64,000 bases of DNA, from contig NZ_CP102253.1 in the NCBI RefSeq assembly GCF_025145845.1, positions 3,410,001 through 3,474,000 of the forward strand. The letters are read 5' to 3'. Positions 8,149 to 16,870 of the stretch are shown one piece after another (the stretch's first letter is position 1; every line of letters begins with the position of its first letter). The notes under the pieces were generated by a model that was given only the letters and a program-made list of their open reading frames with translations, was not told where the DNA came from and made no database searches. This DNA comes from Alistipes shahii WAL 8301 (GTDB taxonomy: Bacteria > Bacteroidota > Bacteroidia > Bacteroidales > Rikenellaceae). The translations under genes and the position numbers were made by a program.

Positions 8149-8784
8149 ATGAGACTTGTCCTGGTGTTTGTCGCATTGTTGCTGTCGCTTCCCTTATCCC
8201 CGCAGGCAAGGCCGAAGGGATATGAGTTGGACTATTATCGGGTTCGTCTGGAATCTGTCGAGACCGATGGCGCCCGGGGCGGCGTTATCGGCAATCCCGA
8301 GAATGAGCAGGGATTCACCACGCCCGGCTACCGGGATTCCACGATCCGCGTCGTTTTCACCTTCGAGCCGACGCATGTCGATTTTTCCCTGACCAACGAG
8401 AGCGATTCCGACTTCGGAATCATCTGGGACGAGGCCGTCTTCGTGGATGGAGTCTCGAATGCCGCAGAGGGGGTGTTTCACCGGGGTGTGAAGCTGCTCG
8501 ACAGACACGACGCGCAGGTTCCTTCCGTGGTCGTGAAGGGAAGCTGTGTTTCGGAGTCGCTTGCCGTCAAGAACCGGGTTTTTTACAGTCGCGACCTCAA
8601 ACGGTGGGTATTCGAGAATCTCCTGCGGGATGCGGATAAGCTTACGCAGATAAAAATACTGTTGCCGATCGAAACCGCCGGAGGGCGTCGGGACTACCTG
8701 TTCGTGTTTTCCGTCCACTGGGAGAACCGGAAGGTCCGGGCCGAGTTCGATACGGGCCGGTGGTTTTACGTATCGGAGAAATAG
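8149..8784 (+). CDS. Hypothetical exported protein
   Basis: 211 aa. The N-terminus is a clear signal peptide: positively charged start, a hydrophobic run of leucines and valines, and a probable cleavage after the first 20 or so residues (SPQA). No lipobox is visible, so it should be soluble in the periplasm or secreted. The rest is rich in beta-type patterns (alternating hydrophobics, for example IRVVFTFEPTHVDFSLTN). I do not recognise a family. It stands alone between the nqr operon and the convergent GH20 gene, and the plus-strand ATG at 8149 is preceded by an AT-rich leader. Confidence 0.7.
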   Translation: MRLVLVFVALLLSLPLSPQARPKGYELDYYRVRLESVETDGARGGVIGNPENEQGFTTPGYRDSTIRVVFTFEPTHVDFSLTNESDSDFGIIWDEAVFVDGVSNAAEGVFHRGVKLLDRHDAQVPSVVVKGSCVSESLAVKNRVFYSRDLKRWVFENLLRDADKLTQIKILLPIETAGGRRDYLFVFSVHWENRKVRAEFDTGRWFYVSEK

Positions 8785-8871
8785 CCGCTTTCGGCCGGGA
8801 CGCTTTCGCGTGCCGACGTTCCCATGGCTGCGTCCGGGGCGTTGCCGGGGCTTTGGGCGGGCGGCGCATGG

Positions 8872-8908
8872 AAAAACACCCCGCAGGTCACAGGACCTGC
8901 GGGGTGTT
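8872..8908 (-). terminator. Rho-independent terminator of the SusCD/GH20 gene group
   Basis: A perfect 15-bp stem (8875-8889 with 8894-8908) with a 4-base loop. Read on the minus strand it is followed by TTTTTC, so it terminates transcription arriving from the GH20 gene, which ends 26 bases before it. Confidence 0.85.
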
Positions 8909-8933
8909 CGGCTTCGGAAGCGCTGCCGGCGCG

Positions 8934-10520
8934 TCATTCGATGCCCTCGAACAGATAGGGGGCGTAGTTGTAGCCTTCGGCCTTGTAGACGGCGACCAGC
9001 GCCGGAATCCGGCGCACGAAATCATTGTAATCCTTGCGGTCGTTGGCCCAGCCCGTCTCGGCGAGAGCCGCCATGCGCGGCAGGACCATGTGCTGTGCGT
9101 GGCGGATGTCCGCGATGTACTCCGTCCAGAGGTTGCACTGCACGCCCCTGATCCGTTTCTGGTCGGGCAGCGTGAGCCGGTCGCAGGGGTCGAGGCGGTA
9201 AGCCTGCCGCACCGAGACGTAGCGGGTGTTGCCCAGCGGTTCGTAACGCTCCGGGTCGGAGGTCTGGCTGTAATCGAAGTAGCAGTACCATTTCGGCGTC
9301 ATAATCACCGGGTTTCCCCGCTGTGCGGCCTTGATTCCGGGGTCGCTTCCGTTCCACGACATGATGTTCGCGGTTTTCGAAATGCCGCCCTGGAGGATTT
9401 CGTCCCAACCGATGATCTCCCGGCCGTGGGTATGCATCCAGCGTTCGATGCGGTGGATGAAGTAGCTCTGCAACTGGTATTCGTCCTTGAGCCCCTCCTC
9501 GCGGATGCGCTGCTGGCAGAGGGGGCACGCCTTCCAGCGTCCTTTGGGACACTCGTCGCCGCCGATGTGGATGAGCTTCGAGGGGAACAGCGCGAGCACC
9601 TCCGTGAGCACTTTCTCGATGAATTCGAACGTCGTCTCCTTGCCCGCGCAGTAAACGTCGTCGCTGATGCCCCAATGGGTCCATACGGCATAGGGACCTC
9701 CCGTGCAGCCGAGCCACGGATAGGCGGTCAGCGCCGCCAGCCCGTGCCCGGGCATCTCGATTTCGGGAATCACCTCGATATGGCGCTCTGCGGCGTAGCT
9801 GACGATCTCGCGGATCTCCTCCTGCGTGTAGAACCCGCCGTAGGGTTTGCCGTCGTAAACGCCCTCTTTGTTCTTGTCGTAGCGTCCGACGAGCGTTTCC
9901 GCACGCCGGGACCCGATCTGGGTGAGCAGCGGATATTTTTTGATCTCGATCCGCCAGCCCTGATCGTCGGTCAGATGCCAGTGGAATTTGTTGATCTTGT
10001 GCAGCGAGAGGATGTCGATGTAGGTCTTCACGTCCTCGACCGGGAAGAAATGGCGGCAGACGTCGAGCATCGCCCCGCGGTAGGCGAACGTGGGCTTGTC
10101 GCGGACGACGCAGGCGGGAATCTCTCCTCCGGCGACCAGCTGCTGGAGGCTTCGAAGCCCGTGCAGCACCGCCTGGGGCGTCGATGCCGTGACCGTTATG
10201 CGCTGTCTGCCGACTTCCAGAAGGTACTCTTCGGCTTCGTAGCCCGGTTGCAGTTGCAGCGTCACGGCGTGTTTTTCGGGTGCGGCGGTGACGGCGGGTT
10301 CGGTTCCGGTGAGCTTGCCGACGGCGCGGGCGAAAATCTCCGCGGGCGTGCGCAGCTGTTCGTCCGTGATGACGACGGGCGTTCGGGGCGTCAGCCGGAA
10401 CGATCCCGGCAGTTCTTCGACCTCGGCGGGGCGGGGTACGATGCGGACGCGTCCGTCGCAGGCTGCGAATCCCGGCAGACAGGCCTGGACGGCGAAAATC
10501 AGGAATAGAAGGTGTTTCAC
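8934..10520 (-). CDS. GH20 beta-N-acetylhexosaminidase, exported
   Basis: 528 aa. Domain order fits GH20 enzymes: signal peptide, a GH20b-type alpha/beta domain (about 25-140), then the catalytic TIM barrel. The catalytic pair is visible as HIGGDE at residues 318-323 (Asp322-Glu323), with HWHLTDDQGWR and PEIEMPGHG upstream and a C-terminal LWTEY motif. These enzymes remove terminal GlcNAc or GalNAc by substrate-assisted catalysis. The signal ends GFAAC (Cys21), so it may be a lipoprotein rather than periplasmic. It is the last gene of the SusCD locus but is separated from the preceding gene by 75 bases holding a strong hairpin, so its expression may be partly independent. Confidence 0.93.
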   Translation of the reverse strand: MKHLLFLIFAVQACLPGFAACDGRVRIVPRPAEVEELPGSFRLTPRTPVVITDEQLRTPAEIFARAVGKLTGTEPAVTAAPEKHAVTLQLQPGYEAEEYLLEVGRQRITVTASTPQAVLHGLRSLQQLVAGGEIPACVVRDKPTFAYRGAMLDVCRHFFPVEDVKTYIDILSLHKINKFHWHLTDDQGWRIEIKKYPLLTQIGSRRAETLVGRYDKNKEGVYDGKPYGGFYTQEEIREIVSYAAERHIEVIPEIEMPGHGLAALTAYPWLGCTGGPYAVWTHWGISDDVYCAGKETTFEFIEKVLTEVLALFPSKLIHIGGDECPKGRWKACPLCQQRIREEGLKDEYQLQSYFIHRIERWMHTHGREIIGWDEILQGGISKTANIMSWNGSDPGIKAAQRGNPVIMTPKWYCYFDYSQTSDPERYEPLGNTRYVSVRQAYRLDPCDRLTLPDQKRIRGVQCNLWTEYIADIRHAQHMVLPRMAALAETGWANDRKDYNDFVRRIPALVAVYKAEGYNYAPYLFEGIE

Positions 10521-10551
10521 GGTTTGGATTCTGGTTGAGCGGTTAGGGAAG

Positions 10552-10580
10552 CCCCGCCTGCAAAACGTTTGCAGGCGGGG
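10552..10580 (-). terminator. Strong intercistronic hairpin without T-run
   Basis: A perfect 13-bp stem (10552-10564 with 10568-10580) with a 3-base loop lies between the DUF5689 lipoprotein gene and the GH20 gene. The flanking GGAAG and CTTCC extend the pairing after a one-base bulge. No run of T follows on the minus strand, so partial termination or mRNA end protection is more likely than full termination. Confidence 0.5.
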
Positions 10581-10595
10581 TGCTTCCGGATAGGG

Positions 10596-12812
10596 TTATT
10601 TGTTGTAACGTACGCCGATGTAGGAGAAGGCGATCTCTCCGGTGGTGATGATCTGGTCGTCGAACTCGCCGTCTTCCTTGCCGCCGGCTTTCTTGTTCGC
10701 GGCCGAGAAGCGGATGCATACGTCGTCCTTGCCGAGCAGTTCGAGCGGCAGAGGTACGTTGATGTACTTGTAGCCGGCGCACTGCCAGTAGAGGGTGTAG
10801 TTCCAGTTCACGATGTCGGGGACCTGGAATTCGGTGATCGGGTTCCAGTCGTCGCGGTTGTTGTCGCCGTGCTCCGACCAGTCGACCCTGATGTAGCGGG
10901 GGCCTCCGATGCTGCGGTTCTGCATGGCTACCTGCATCGAGAGCACATCGGTCGAGATGCCCTGCGTCGAGAAGTGGAGCAGCCACGCTTCGCTGCGGTC
11001 GGTTTCGGTGTTCCACCACTGGCACTTGTTGGTCCAGGCCGAGAATTCCGCGCTCGTCAGGTTTCCCTTGCCGTCGTGGTTGGTTCCGGGGTCAGAACAC
11101 ATTTGTTTGCCGTTTTCGACGACGCCGTTTCCGTTGACGTTGCCTTTATTGGTGCCGCCCCAGGGTTTCTCTTTGTCGGGGTTGGATTCGTTGCCGATGG
11201 GGCCGAGGTAGCTCGGGTCGCTCACGCCCCAGCCTGCGTCGCCCGATTTCTCGTCGGGATGGGTGAAGGTCAGGTAGCCGTTGTCGCCGGTCGTGGGGCG
11301 GAAGATGTGGCTTTCGAGCTTGCCGTAGCGGTATTCGGTCAGGAGGGCCGAGAAGCTGTTCTCGAAATCCTTCTCCAGCGCGATGTCTTCGCGGGTGAGG
11401 TGGCGGATCTGGTAGCGGCCGATGTCGCCCATGTCCTTCGATCCCATCCAGACGAAGCGGTCGTGGGTCTCGTGAACCAGTACGCCCGAGATGTTCCCCG
11501 AACCGTAGGGCAGCATGCTGCCGTCGCGGCGGTATTTGCAGGTGGTGTTGGTCAGCATGTAGAAACTGTCGCCGTTCTTGTCGCGCACCAGCATCGGGTA
11601 TTTCGTTTCGCGGTTGGCATTGGTGCTGCGTGCATAGCCTTCGTTGATCGGCGTCAGGCTGCCTTTGCGCACGGGAAGTTCGCAGTCGGCCAGCGTTACC
11701 CAGGTGTATACGTCCATGTCGGTCAGTTCGTTGTAGCGCTTCACCTTCTGCGGAATGTCGGCCGCCGAGCCTGACACCGAGGACATGACCATCGCCGAGG
11801 TGACTTTCTTGAGAATGTAGCGTTCGGGGTTCGACTCCGCTTCGACCGTGACGCCCTTGAGCAGGATGCGGACCTTGCTGTAACGTTCGAAGATGTTGTC
11901 GTCTTCGGTCACGGTCTTGATCATGAAGCCCTGCGAACCGTCGAGGCTCTGGATGTAGGCCGTGCGGTAGGTCTCGGTGTAGTCGATCGAGGTCTGTCCC
12001 GTCATCATGTTCTCGCCGTTGTTGCCGTTGCCGATGTCGCTGATGATGCGTCCCTCGATGTAGACGTCCTTGTTGACGATGCCCACCAGGTCGCGCACCT
12101 CGCTGAACGAGATTTCGTGCCCGAACTCGTTCTTGGCGTTGGCCTGCGTGAGGTAGACCGTCGAGGAGATGGTCCGGTTCCACCCGTCGCGGTAGCTGAG
12201 GGTGATGCGGGCGTTGCGCAGGGCTTCGGGGTCGGCGTTGGGGTCGGTCTGGAGAATCAGGAACCCGTTGCTGATGTCGAGGTCCGAAATCCATCCGCCC
12301 TCGTCGGCACTCGTGTAGACGATCGACTGCCGGAGGTCCTCCAGTTCGAGGTTGGTGGAGAGCTGCGCCGTCGCCTGTCCGCCGTCGCCGAGCACCATGA
12401 TGCTGCGGGTCGAGAAGTCCAGTTTCGGGGTGATGAAGCCCTCCTGTTTGATGTATACGGTATCCGCGCGGTTGTGGGTCCAGAGGCGGATGCCCTCCAT
12501 GCGGGGGAAGCCGTCGTTGGTCGTGGCCTGGAATTTGAAATAGTCGTCGCCCGTGAAATGCGTTCCGCGGCCCTCTGTGTCGAGCGTGAGCCATCCGTTG
12601 TCGGGATTGATCAGTTCGATGTCGTAGGGTTGGTTGGCGAGGACCGGAATGCTCCCCGTGCCGCCTTTCCAGGGGGCTATGATCTCTTTCTTGTAGGGGC
12701 CGAACTCGGAGATGCGGGTCTCTTCGCCGTTGTCTTTTTCGCAGGCCGTGAGCGCCAGCCCGCCCAGCAGCGGGAGCAGCAGCCTTCGGTACAATGATTT
12801 TATCTGTTTCAT
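10596..12812 (-). CDS. Surface lipoprotein with DUF5689-like domain
   Basis: 738 aa. A type II signal peptide ends with lipobox LTAC followed by EKD, an acidic export signal expected for surface-exposed Bacteroidota lipoproteins. Domains: two BACON-like beta-sandwich stretches (about 30-230), a DUF5689-like region (about 240-400, with KDVYIEGRIISD and a YIQSLDGSQGFMI core), and a C-terminal beta-sandwich (about 570-738) ending YNK. It is paralogous to the proteins at 12876-15311 and 20954-23062. These stand where SusE/SusF-type binding proteins occur in other loci, so a substrate-binding role is inferred; nothing catalytic is evident. Confidence 0.8.
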   Translation of the reverse strand: MKQIKSLYRRLLLPLLGGLALTACEKDNGEETRISEFGPYKKEIIAPWKGGTGSIPVLANQPYDIELINPDNGWLTLDTEGRGTHFTGDDYFKFQATTNDGFPRMEGIRLWTHNRADTVYIKQEGFITPKLDFSTRSIMVLGDGGQATAQLSTNLELEDLRQSIVYTSADEGGWISDLDISNGFLILQTDPNADPEALRNARITLSYRDGWNRTISSTVYLTQANAKNEFGHEISFSEVRDLVGIVNKDVYIEGRIISDIGNGNNGENMMTGQTSIDYTETYRTAYIQSLDGSQGFMIKTVTEDDNIFERYSKVRILLKGVTVEAESNPERYILKKVTSAMVMSSVSGSAADIPQKVKRYNELTDMDVYTWVTLADCELPVRKGSLTPINEGYARSTNANRETKYPMLVRDKNGDSFYMLTNTTCKYRRDGSMLPYGSGNISGVLVHETHDRFVWMGSKDMGDIGRYQIRHLTREDIALEKDFENSFSALLTEYRYGKLESHIFRPTTGDNGYLTFTHPDEKSGDAGWGVSDPSYLGPIGNESNPDKEKPWGGTNKGNVNGNGVVENGKQMCSDPGTNHDGKGNLTSAEFSAWTNKCQWWNTETDRSEAWLLHFSTQGISTDVLSMQVAMQNRSIGGPRYIRVDWSEHGDNNRDDWNPITEFQVPDIVNWNYTLYWQCAGYKYINVPLPLELLGKDDVCIRFSAANKKAGGKEDGEFDDQIITTGEIAFSYIGVRYNK

Positions 12813-12875
12813 CGTGGTCTGAATTTGGTTTCGCGCATCGGCGGGGGAGGGACGCGCCCTCCCCGCCTGAGCGGT

Positions 12876-15311
12876 TTATTTGTTACTCTTTACGGCTATG
12901 GTTCCGAAACGCATCGGCGAACGCTTGTTGGCCGCCATGTCGGATGTGATCGTGCCCGTGTCTCCCTGGTCCACCGTGGCGGTGTTCGAGGCGATGCACT
13001 GCGTGCTCCGGGCCTTGATCAGCAGCGTGACCTCCGGGCGGTTGCGCAGGGCGTCCGGCAGGATGAACACGCGGTCGGCGTAGCCCGGGACGGCGCAGTA
13101 GGAGAGGTCTTTGCCGCCTGCTCCCTGCCAATAGACGAACGGCCGGCAGCAGAAGCCCGATTCGGGCAGCACGGTGAAGTTCACCCCGTCGGTCGAGTAC
13201 TCCACCTGCCAGTAGACGGGGCCGTAGATGCTCGTGCCGCCGGCGTTGCCCTGCGAGTTGGTGAAGTTGAGCGAGAGGTTCGCGCCGGCGCCCTCGGTCG
13301 AGAATTTCAGCGCCACGGCGTAGCCCGTGTTTTCGGCGAAGTCCCACCAGTAGGTGTTCTCGAATTTCAGGGCGTTCTTGCCGTTCAGTCCGGCGCTGGT
13401 CGTGAGTCCGTTGTACTCGTTGTCCAGGAGGTATTTGGCTGCGGGGTCGGTGCACCAGAGCGAGCCGTTGCCCCTATCCGGGGCGATCGTTCCGTCGGCG
13501 TTGGTCCTGACCTCGGCGTTGTTCCAGTTCCACTCCACGAGCGTCTGGCGGTTGGAGCTCGACTCCGAAGCGGCGAGGTCGATCTCCTCCTTTTCGAGCA
13601 CGCGGACCGAGTAACGGCCGATGTACCCCTCGTTGGTGTAGCCGTAGCGGGGCTGGAGGTCGTGGACGATGACGCCGCTCAACGTGCCCTTGCCTTTGGG
13701 CATGCCGCTGCCGTCGCGCCGCCAGGGAGTCTTGTTGTTGACCAGCATCGAGATCGCGCCGCCGTCCTTGTCACAGAGCGTTCGGGGTACGCAGCTGGTG
13801 TGGTTGGCCGTTCCGAAATAGCCTTCGTTGACGTTGGTGTAGCTGCCGTCGGGCAGGGCGAATTCCACCTCCCGGAGCGAGACGTAGGTGTAAATGTCCT
13901 CGTCGGTGAGCTGGCCGATCGACTTCTCCTTGCGGATGAGGTCGCTGGCCGTTCCGGGCGTCTGGCTGACGATGTTGGCCGCCGTCAGTCCGCTGAGCGT
14001 GTAGCGTTCGGGATCGGCCTCCTTGGTGAGGGTCACGCCGTTGAGCGAGATTTTCACCTGCGAGTAGCGTTTCAGCGTGTTGTCGTCCGCCGCGTCGAAT
14101 TGCAGGCGGTATCCGTAGCTGCCGTCGAGCATCTGCACATAGGCCGTCTTGGCGTTCACCGTGTAGTCGGTGGCGTTGCGTTCCGTGTTGGGCGTCGTCT
14201 CCACGTTGGCGTTGTCCTTGTCGCTGATCACGATGCCCTCGAAGCTGGCTTCGGGATTGTTGATCACGACCTGTCCGCTCTCGCCCTTGATCAGCGTGCG
14301 GTAGTCGGCTTCGTAGGTCTGTTCGACGACGAACGGCGCCGCGGGCGTAAGCTCTCCGGCCGTTCCCGGCAGCGAGAAGGCGATCGACGCGCTGCGCGGG
14401 CCTTCCGAGTCGTTCTCCTTCACGTCGAACGACAGCACTTTGTCTTCGAGCGTGATGTTCTCGATCCAGTCGGCCGACGCGCCTTCGTAGGCCGGTGTGC
14501 AGACCACCTTGCCGAGCAGGCTGCCCAGGTTGTGCTTCAGCTCGGCCTTGATGGTCGTGGCCTTGCGCGTGGTCTTGGCGCGGTCGGGCGTGAAGGTCAT
14601 GCAGGCCTCTTCGGTCGCCTGCGTGACGGTCAGCGTGACGGCGTGTTTCTTCTCCTTGGCGTCGATATAGGTCAGCGTGATCGCGGCCTGCCGTTTGCGC
14701 GGCGAGTTGTTCTTCAGGGTGCTGAACGTGACGGCGTCGGTTCCGACGGTCAGGTTTTCGATCCACTCCTCGTCCGGCTCGGGCGTTTCGTCGTCGTCCT
14801 CGTCGGGAATCACCGAATAGACGATGGTGTCCCGGATCTGTTTGTAATCCTCCCGGAGGTTGTTGTCAAGCCCGATGCGGAGGTCCCAGGGGTTGCTGAA
14901 AATCTCGATGCGGCTCTCCTCCAACGACAGGATGGGGTCTTCGCCCTCCTGCGTCATGCGTACCGCCTGTTCGAGTCCGCCGCGGGTGAAGATGATGTCC
15001 ACGGCGCGCGGCACGCCGTAGTTGGCGCCGTATTTGAACAGTACGGGGGTGTTCCCCGAGCCGTTCAGGCGGTTGATGGAGGCCCATTCCACGTCTTCCG
15101 ACAGACGGACCGACCATTCGCCGGTGGAATAGATCCGCACCTGGGTGGAGCCGGCGTCCGAAGTCAGCGTGTATTTGTTGGAATCCACATTCAGCGGCAG
15201 GTCCATGTCCGAATCCATTTCGCATCCGGTCAGCAGGAGCAGCGCCGTGACGAGGGGCAGGATGCCCGTGCGCCACGCTTTGTAGATGCTGTCTGTAAGG
15301 TTATTTTTCAT
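12876..15311 (-). CDS. Surface lipoprotein with BACON and DUF5689-like domains
   Basis: 811 aa. The signal peptide ends LLTGC followed by EMDSD, a lipobox plus acidic surface-export signal. At least three BACON-like immunoglobulin-type repeats occupy about 35-345 (for example STGEWSVRLSEDVEWASI). A DUF5689-like region follows (about 355-540, with GIVISDKDN and AYVQMLDGSYGYRL), then a C-terminal beta-sandwich ending KSNK. The gene follows SusD after 30 bases. Paralogous to its neighbours; probably a substrate-binding or spacing protein at the cell surface. Confidence 0.8.
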   Translation of the reverse strand: MKNNLTDSIYKAWRTGILPLVTALLLLTGCEMDSDMDLPLNVDSNKYTLTSDAGSTQVRIYSTGEWSVRLSEDVEWASINRLNGSGNTPVLFKYGANYGVPRAVDIIFTRGGLEQAVRMTQEGEDPILSLEESRIEIFSNPWDLRIGLDNNLREDYKQIRDTIVYSVIPDEDDDETPEPDEEWIENLTVGTDAVTFSTLKNNSPRKRQAAITLTYIDAKEKKHAVTLTVTQATEEACMTFTPDRAKTTRKATTIKAELKHNLGSLLGKVVCTPAYEGASADWIENITLEDKVLSFDVKENDSEGPRSASIAFSLPGTAGELTPAAPFVVEQTYEADYRTLIKGESGQVVINNPEASFEGIVISDKDNANVETTPNTERNATDYTVNAKTAYVQMLDGSYGYRLQFDAADDNTLKRYSQVKISLNGVTLTKEADPERYTLSGLTAANIVSQTPGTASDLIRKEKSIGQLTDEDIYTYVSLREVEFALPDGSYTNVNEGYFGTANHTSCVPRTLCDKDGGAISMLVNNKTPWRRDGSGMPKGKGTLSGVIVHDLQPRYGYTNEGYIGRYSVRVLEKEEIDLAASESSSNRQTLVEWNWNNAEVRTNADGTIAPDRGNGSLWCTDPAAKYLLDNEYNGLTTSAGLNGKNALKFENTYWWDFAENTGYAVALKFSTEGAGANLSLNFTNSQGNAGGTSIYGPVYWQVEYSTDGVNFTVLPESGFCCRPFVYWQGAGGKDLSYCAVPGYADRVFILPDALRNRPEVTLLIKARSTQCIASNTATVDQGDTGTITSDMAANKRSPMRFGTIAVKSNK

Positions 15312-15341
15312 CGTTGTGTTTTTTTGTTCGTTCCGTCGGCC

Positions 15342-16859
15342 TTACATGCCGTATTCGTTATAGGCCTTGTTGTCGAGCGCGCCGCCCGAATAGACGACCT
15401 CCTTGTCGGGGATCGGGTAGTATTCGTGGCAGGGGAGCATGTTGTCCTTGAGCGTCGGGTAGTTGGTGTATTCGTAGGTCATCCGATACCAGATTCCCCA
15501 GCGTACCAGGTCGAACTTGCGCTGGAATTCACCCAGCAGTTCGCGTCCGCGCTCCTTCTGGATCTCCTCCAGAAGCGCATCTTTGTTCTTGAAGACGTAG
15601 GCGGTGGTTCCGGCGCGTTCCCGGACCATGTTCAGGTAGCGGACGGCCTCGTCGGAGTCCTCCGTCTCGGCGTAGCACTCCGCCATCATCAGGATGGCGT
15701 CGGCATAGCGGAATACCTTCTGGTTGGAGAAGTCGGCGGTGTTCTGCATCCCCGGGCACCAGAATTTCGGGCCGAGCCACGGACGGGTTCCCACGCCCGA
15801 GAAGGGCTTGCCGTCGTATTCCCACGCCATGTTCAGCGTTTTGCGCTTGTCGTTGCTTTTTTTGGTCTGGAGACCGTCGCAGAAATAGCTGTTGGGGCGC
15901 ATGGAGGTCCAGGTGGTCATGCCCGTGCCCATTTCGGGAATCTCCACGCCGTCGTAGATGCCCTTGCCGTTGTGGTACGGAGTGGTGATGGCTGCCACGT
16001 TGGTCGTGACGGACAGTCCGCCGGGCGTGTAGGTGCGCTGCACCTCGAAGATCGACTCCGGGGTGTTCTTGTTGCGGAACATGATGTCTTCGAGCGGATA
16101 CTGTTGCAGGTCGCCGTAGATTTTCTCCAGTTCGCCGAGCGCCTCGAGGGCGTCGTCCCAGCGGTGGTTCCACTGCGCGAGCTTGGCAATCATCATCCAG
16201 CCCATCGCGGCGCCCATGCGGTTGTCCGCGACCTCCGACGAACGCACCTGGTCCATCGAGGGCACGTAACGCTGCAATTCGTCGATCAGGTAGTCGCGGG
16301 TCTCCTTTGCCGACATGCGGCCCATGTGGGCGATCTCCTGCATCACCTGTTGGTCGGCGACCTCCTTGGTGTAGAAGGGCACGTCGCCGAAGATGCAGGT
16401 CAGCAGCCAGTAGTAGAACGAGCGGATGACCACGCCTTCGGCCAGCAGCGGCAGCTTGTCGGCTTCCGAAGACTCCTTGATGTCGTTCAGGGGCGAACGT
16501 TCGATGGCGGCGATGGTCGAGTTGCAGTACATGACGCCCTTGTAGCACTGGGTCCATATCTTCTGGCCGTTGAGCGGCTTCGCGGGGGATATGTCGAGCT
16601 GGGCGTCCTTGGTCCCCGAAGCGATGTACATCAGGTCGGTGACGCCTTCGGTCATAATCAGGAAACAGTAGTCGTAGATGCTGTTGATCGGTATGTAGCA
16701 GGCGTTCAGGCCCGCCAGGCATTGCGCCCGGGTCTTGTAGTACTCCTTGGGGCCTACGAACGACGTGGGGTGTTCGTCCAGGTCGCACGCGCTGAATAGC
16801 AGGGCGGCGGTTGCCGTGGCTGCCAGCAGGTATTTTTTCAGGAAACTGTATGATTTCAT
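15342..16859 (-). CDS. RagB/SusD-family outer-membrane nutrient-binding lipoprotein
   Basis: 505 aa with the start at 16859, where MKSYSFLKKYLL begins a proper signal; a longer frame upstream lacks one. The lipobox is FSAC, followed by DLDE. The SusD fold is indicated by the N-terminal helical repeat region, the AEGVVIRSFYYWLL segment typical of the family, and the C-terminal RYADAILMMAECYAET and REYYPIPDKEV-like motifs. SusD proteins form the lid over a SusC channel and capture the substrate. The gene lies 11 bases downstream of susC. Since susC carries a stop codon, whether this SusD still has a working partner is open. Confidence 0.93.
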   Translation of the reverse strand: MKSYSFLKKYLLAATATAALLFSACDLDEHPTSFVGPKEYYKTRAQCLAGLNACYIPINSIYDYCFLIMTEGVTDLMYIASGTKDAQLDISPAKPLNGQKIWTQCYKGVMYCNSTIAAIERSPLNDIKESSEADKLPLLAEGVVIRSFYYWLLTCIFGDVPFYTKEVADQQVMQEIAHMGRMSAKETRDYLIDELQRYVPSMDQVRSSEVADNRMGAAMGWMMIAKLAQWNHRWDDALEALGELEKIYGDLQQYPLEDIMFRNKNTPESIFEVQRTYTPGGLSVTTNVAAITTPYHNGKGIYDGVEIPEMGTGMTTWTSMRPNSYFCDGLQTKKSNDKRKTLNMAWEYDGKPFSGVGTRPWLGPKFWCPGMQNTADFSNQKVFRYADAILMMAECYAETEDSDEAVRYLNMVRERAGTTAYVFKNKDALLEEIQKERGRELLGEFQRKFDLVRWGIWYRMTYEYTNYPTLKDNMLPCHEYYPIPDKEVVYSGGALDNKAYNEYGM

Positions 16860-16870
16860 GGTCTTGGCTG

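Noticed and set aside
12825..16799. Plus-strand open frame of 1324 codons opposite the lipoprotein and SusD genes
   Set aside because: It is a shadow of minus-strand genes with clear signal peptides and domains; high GC lengthens antisense frames. No family-like features in its translation.
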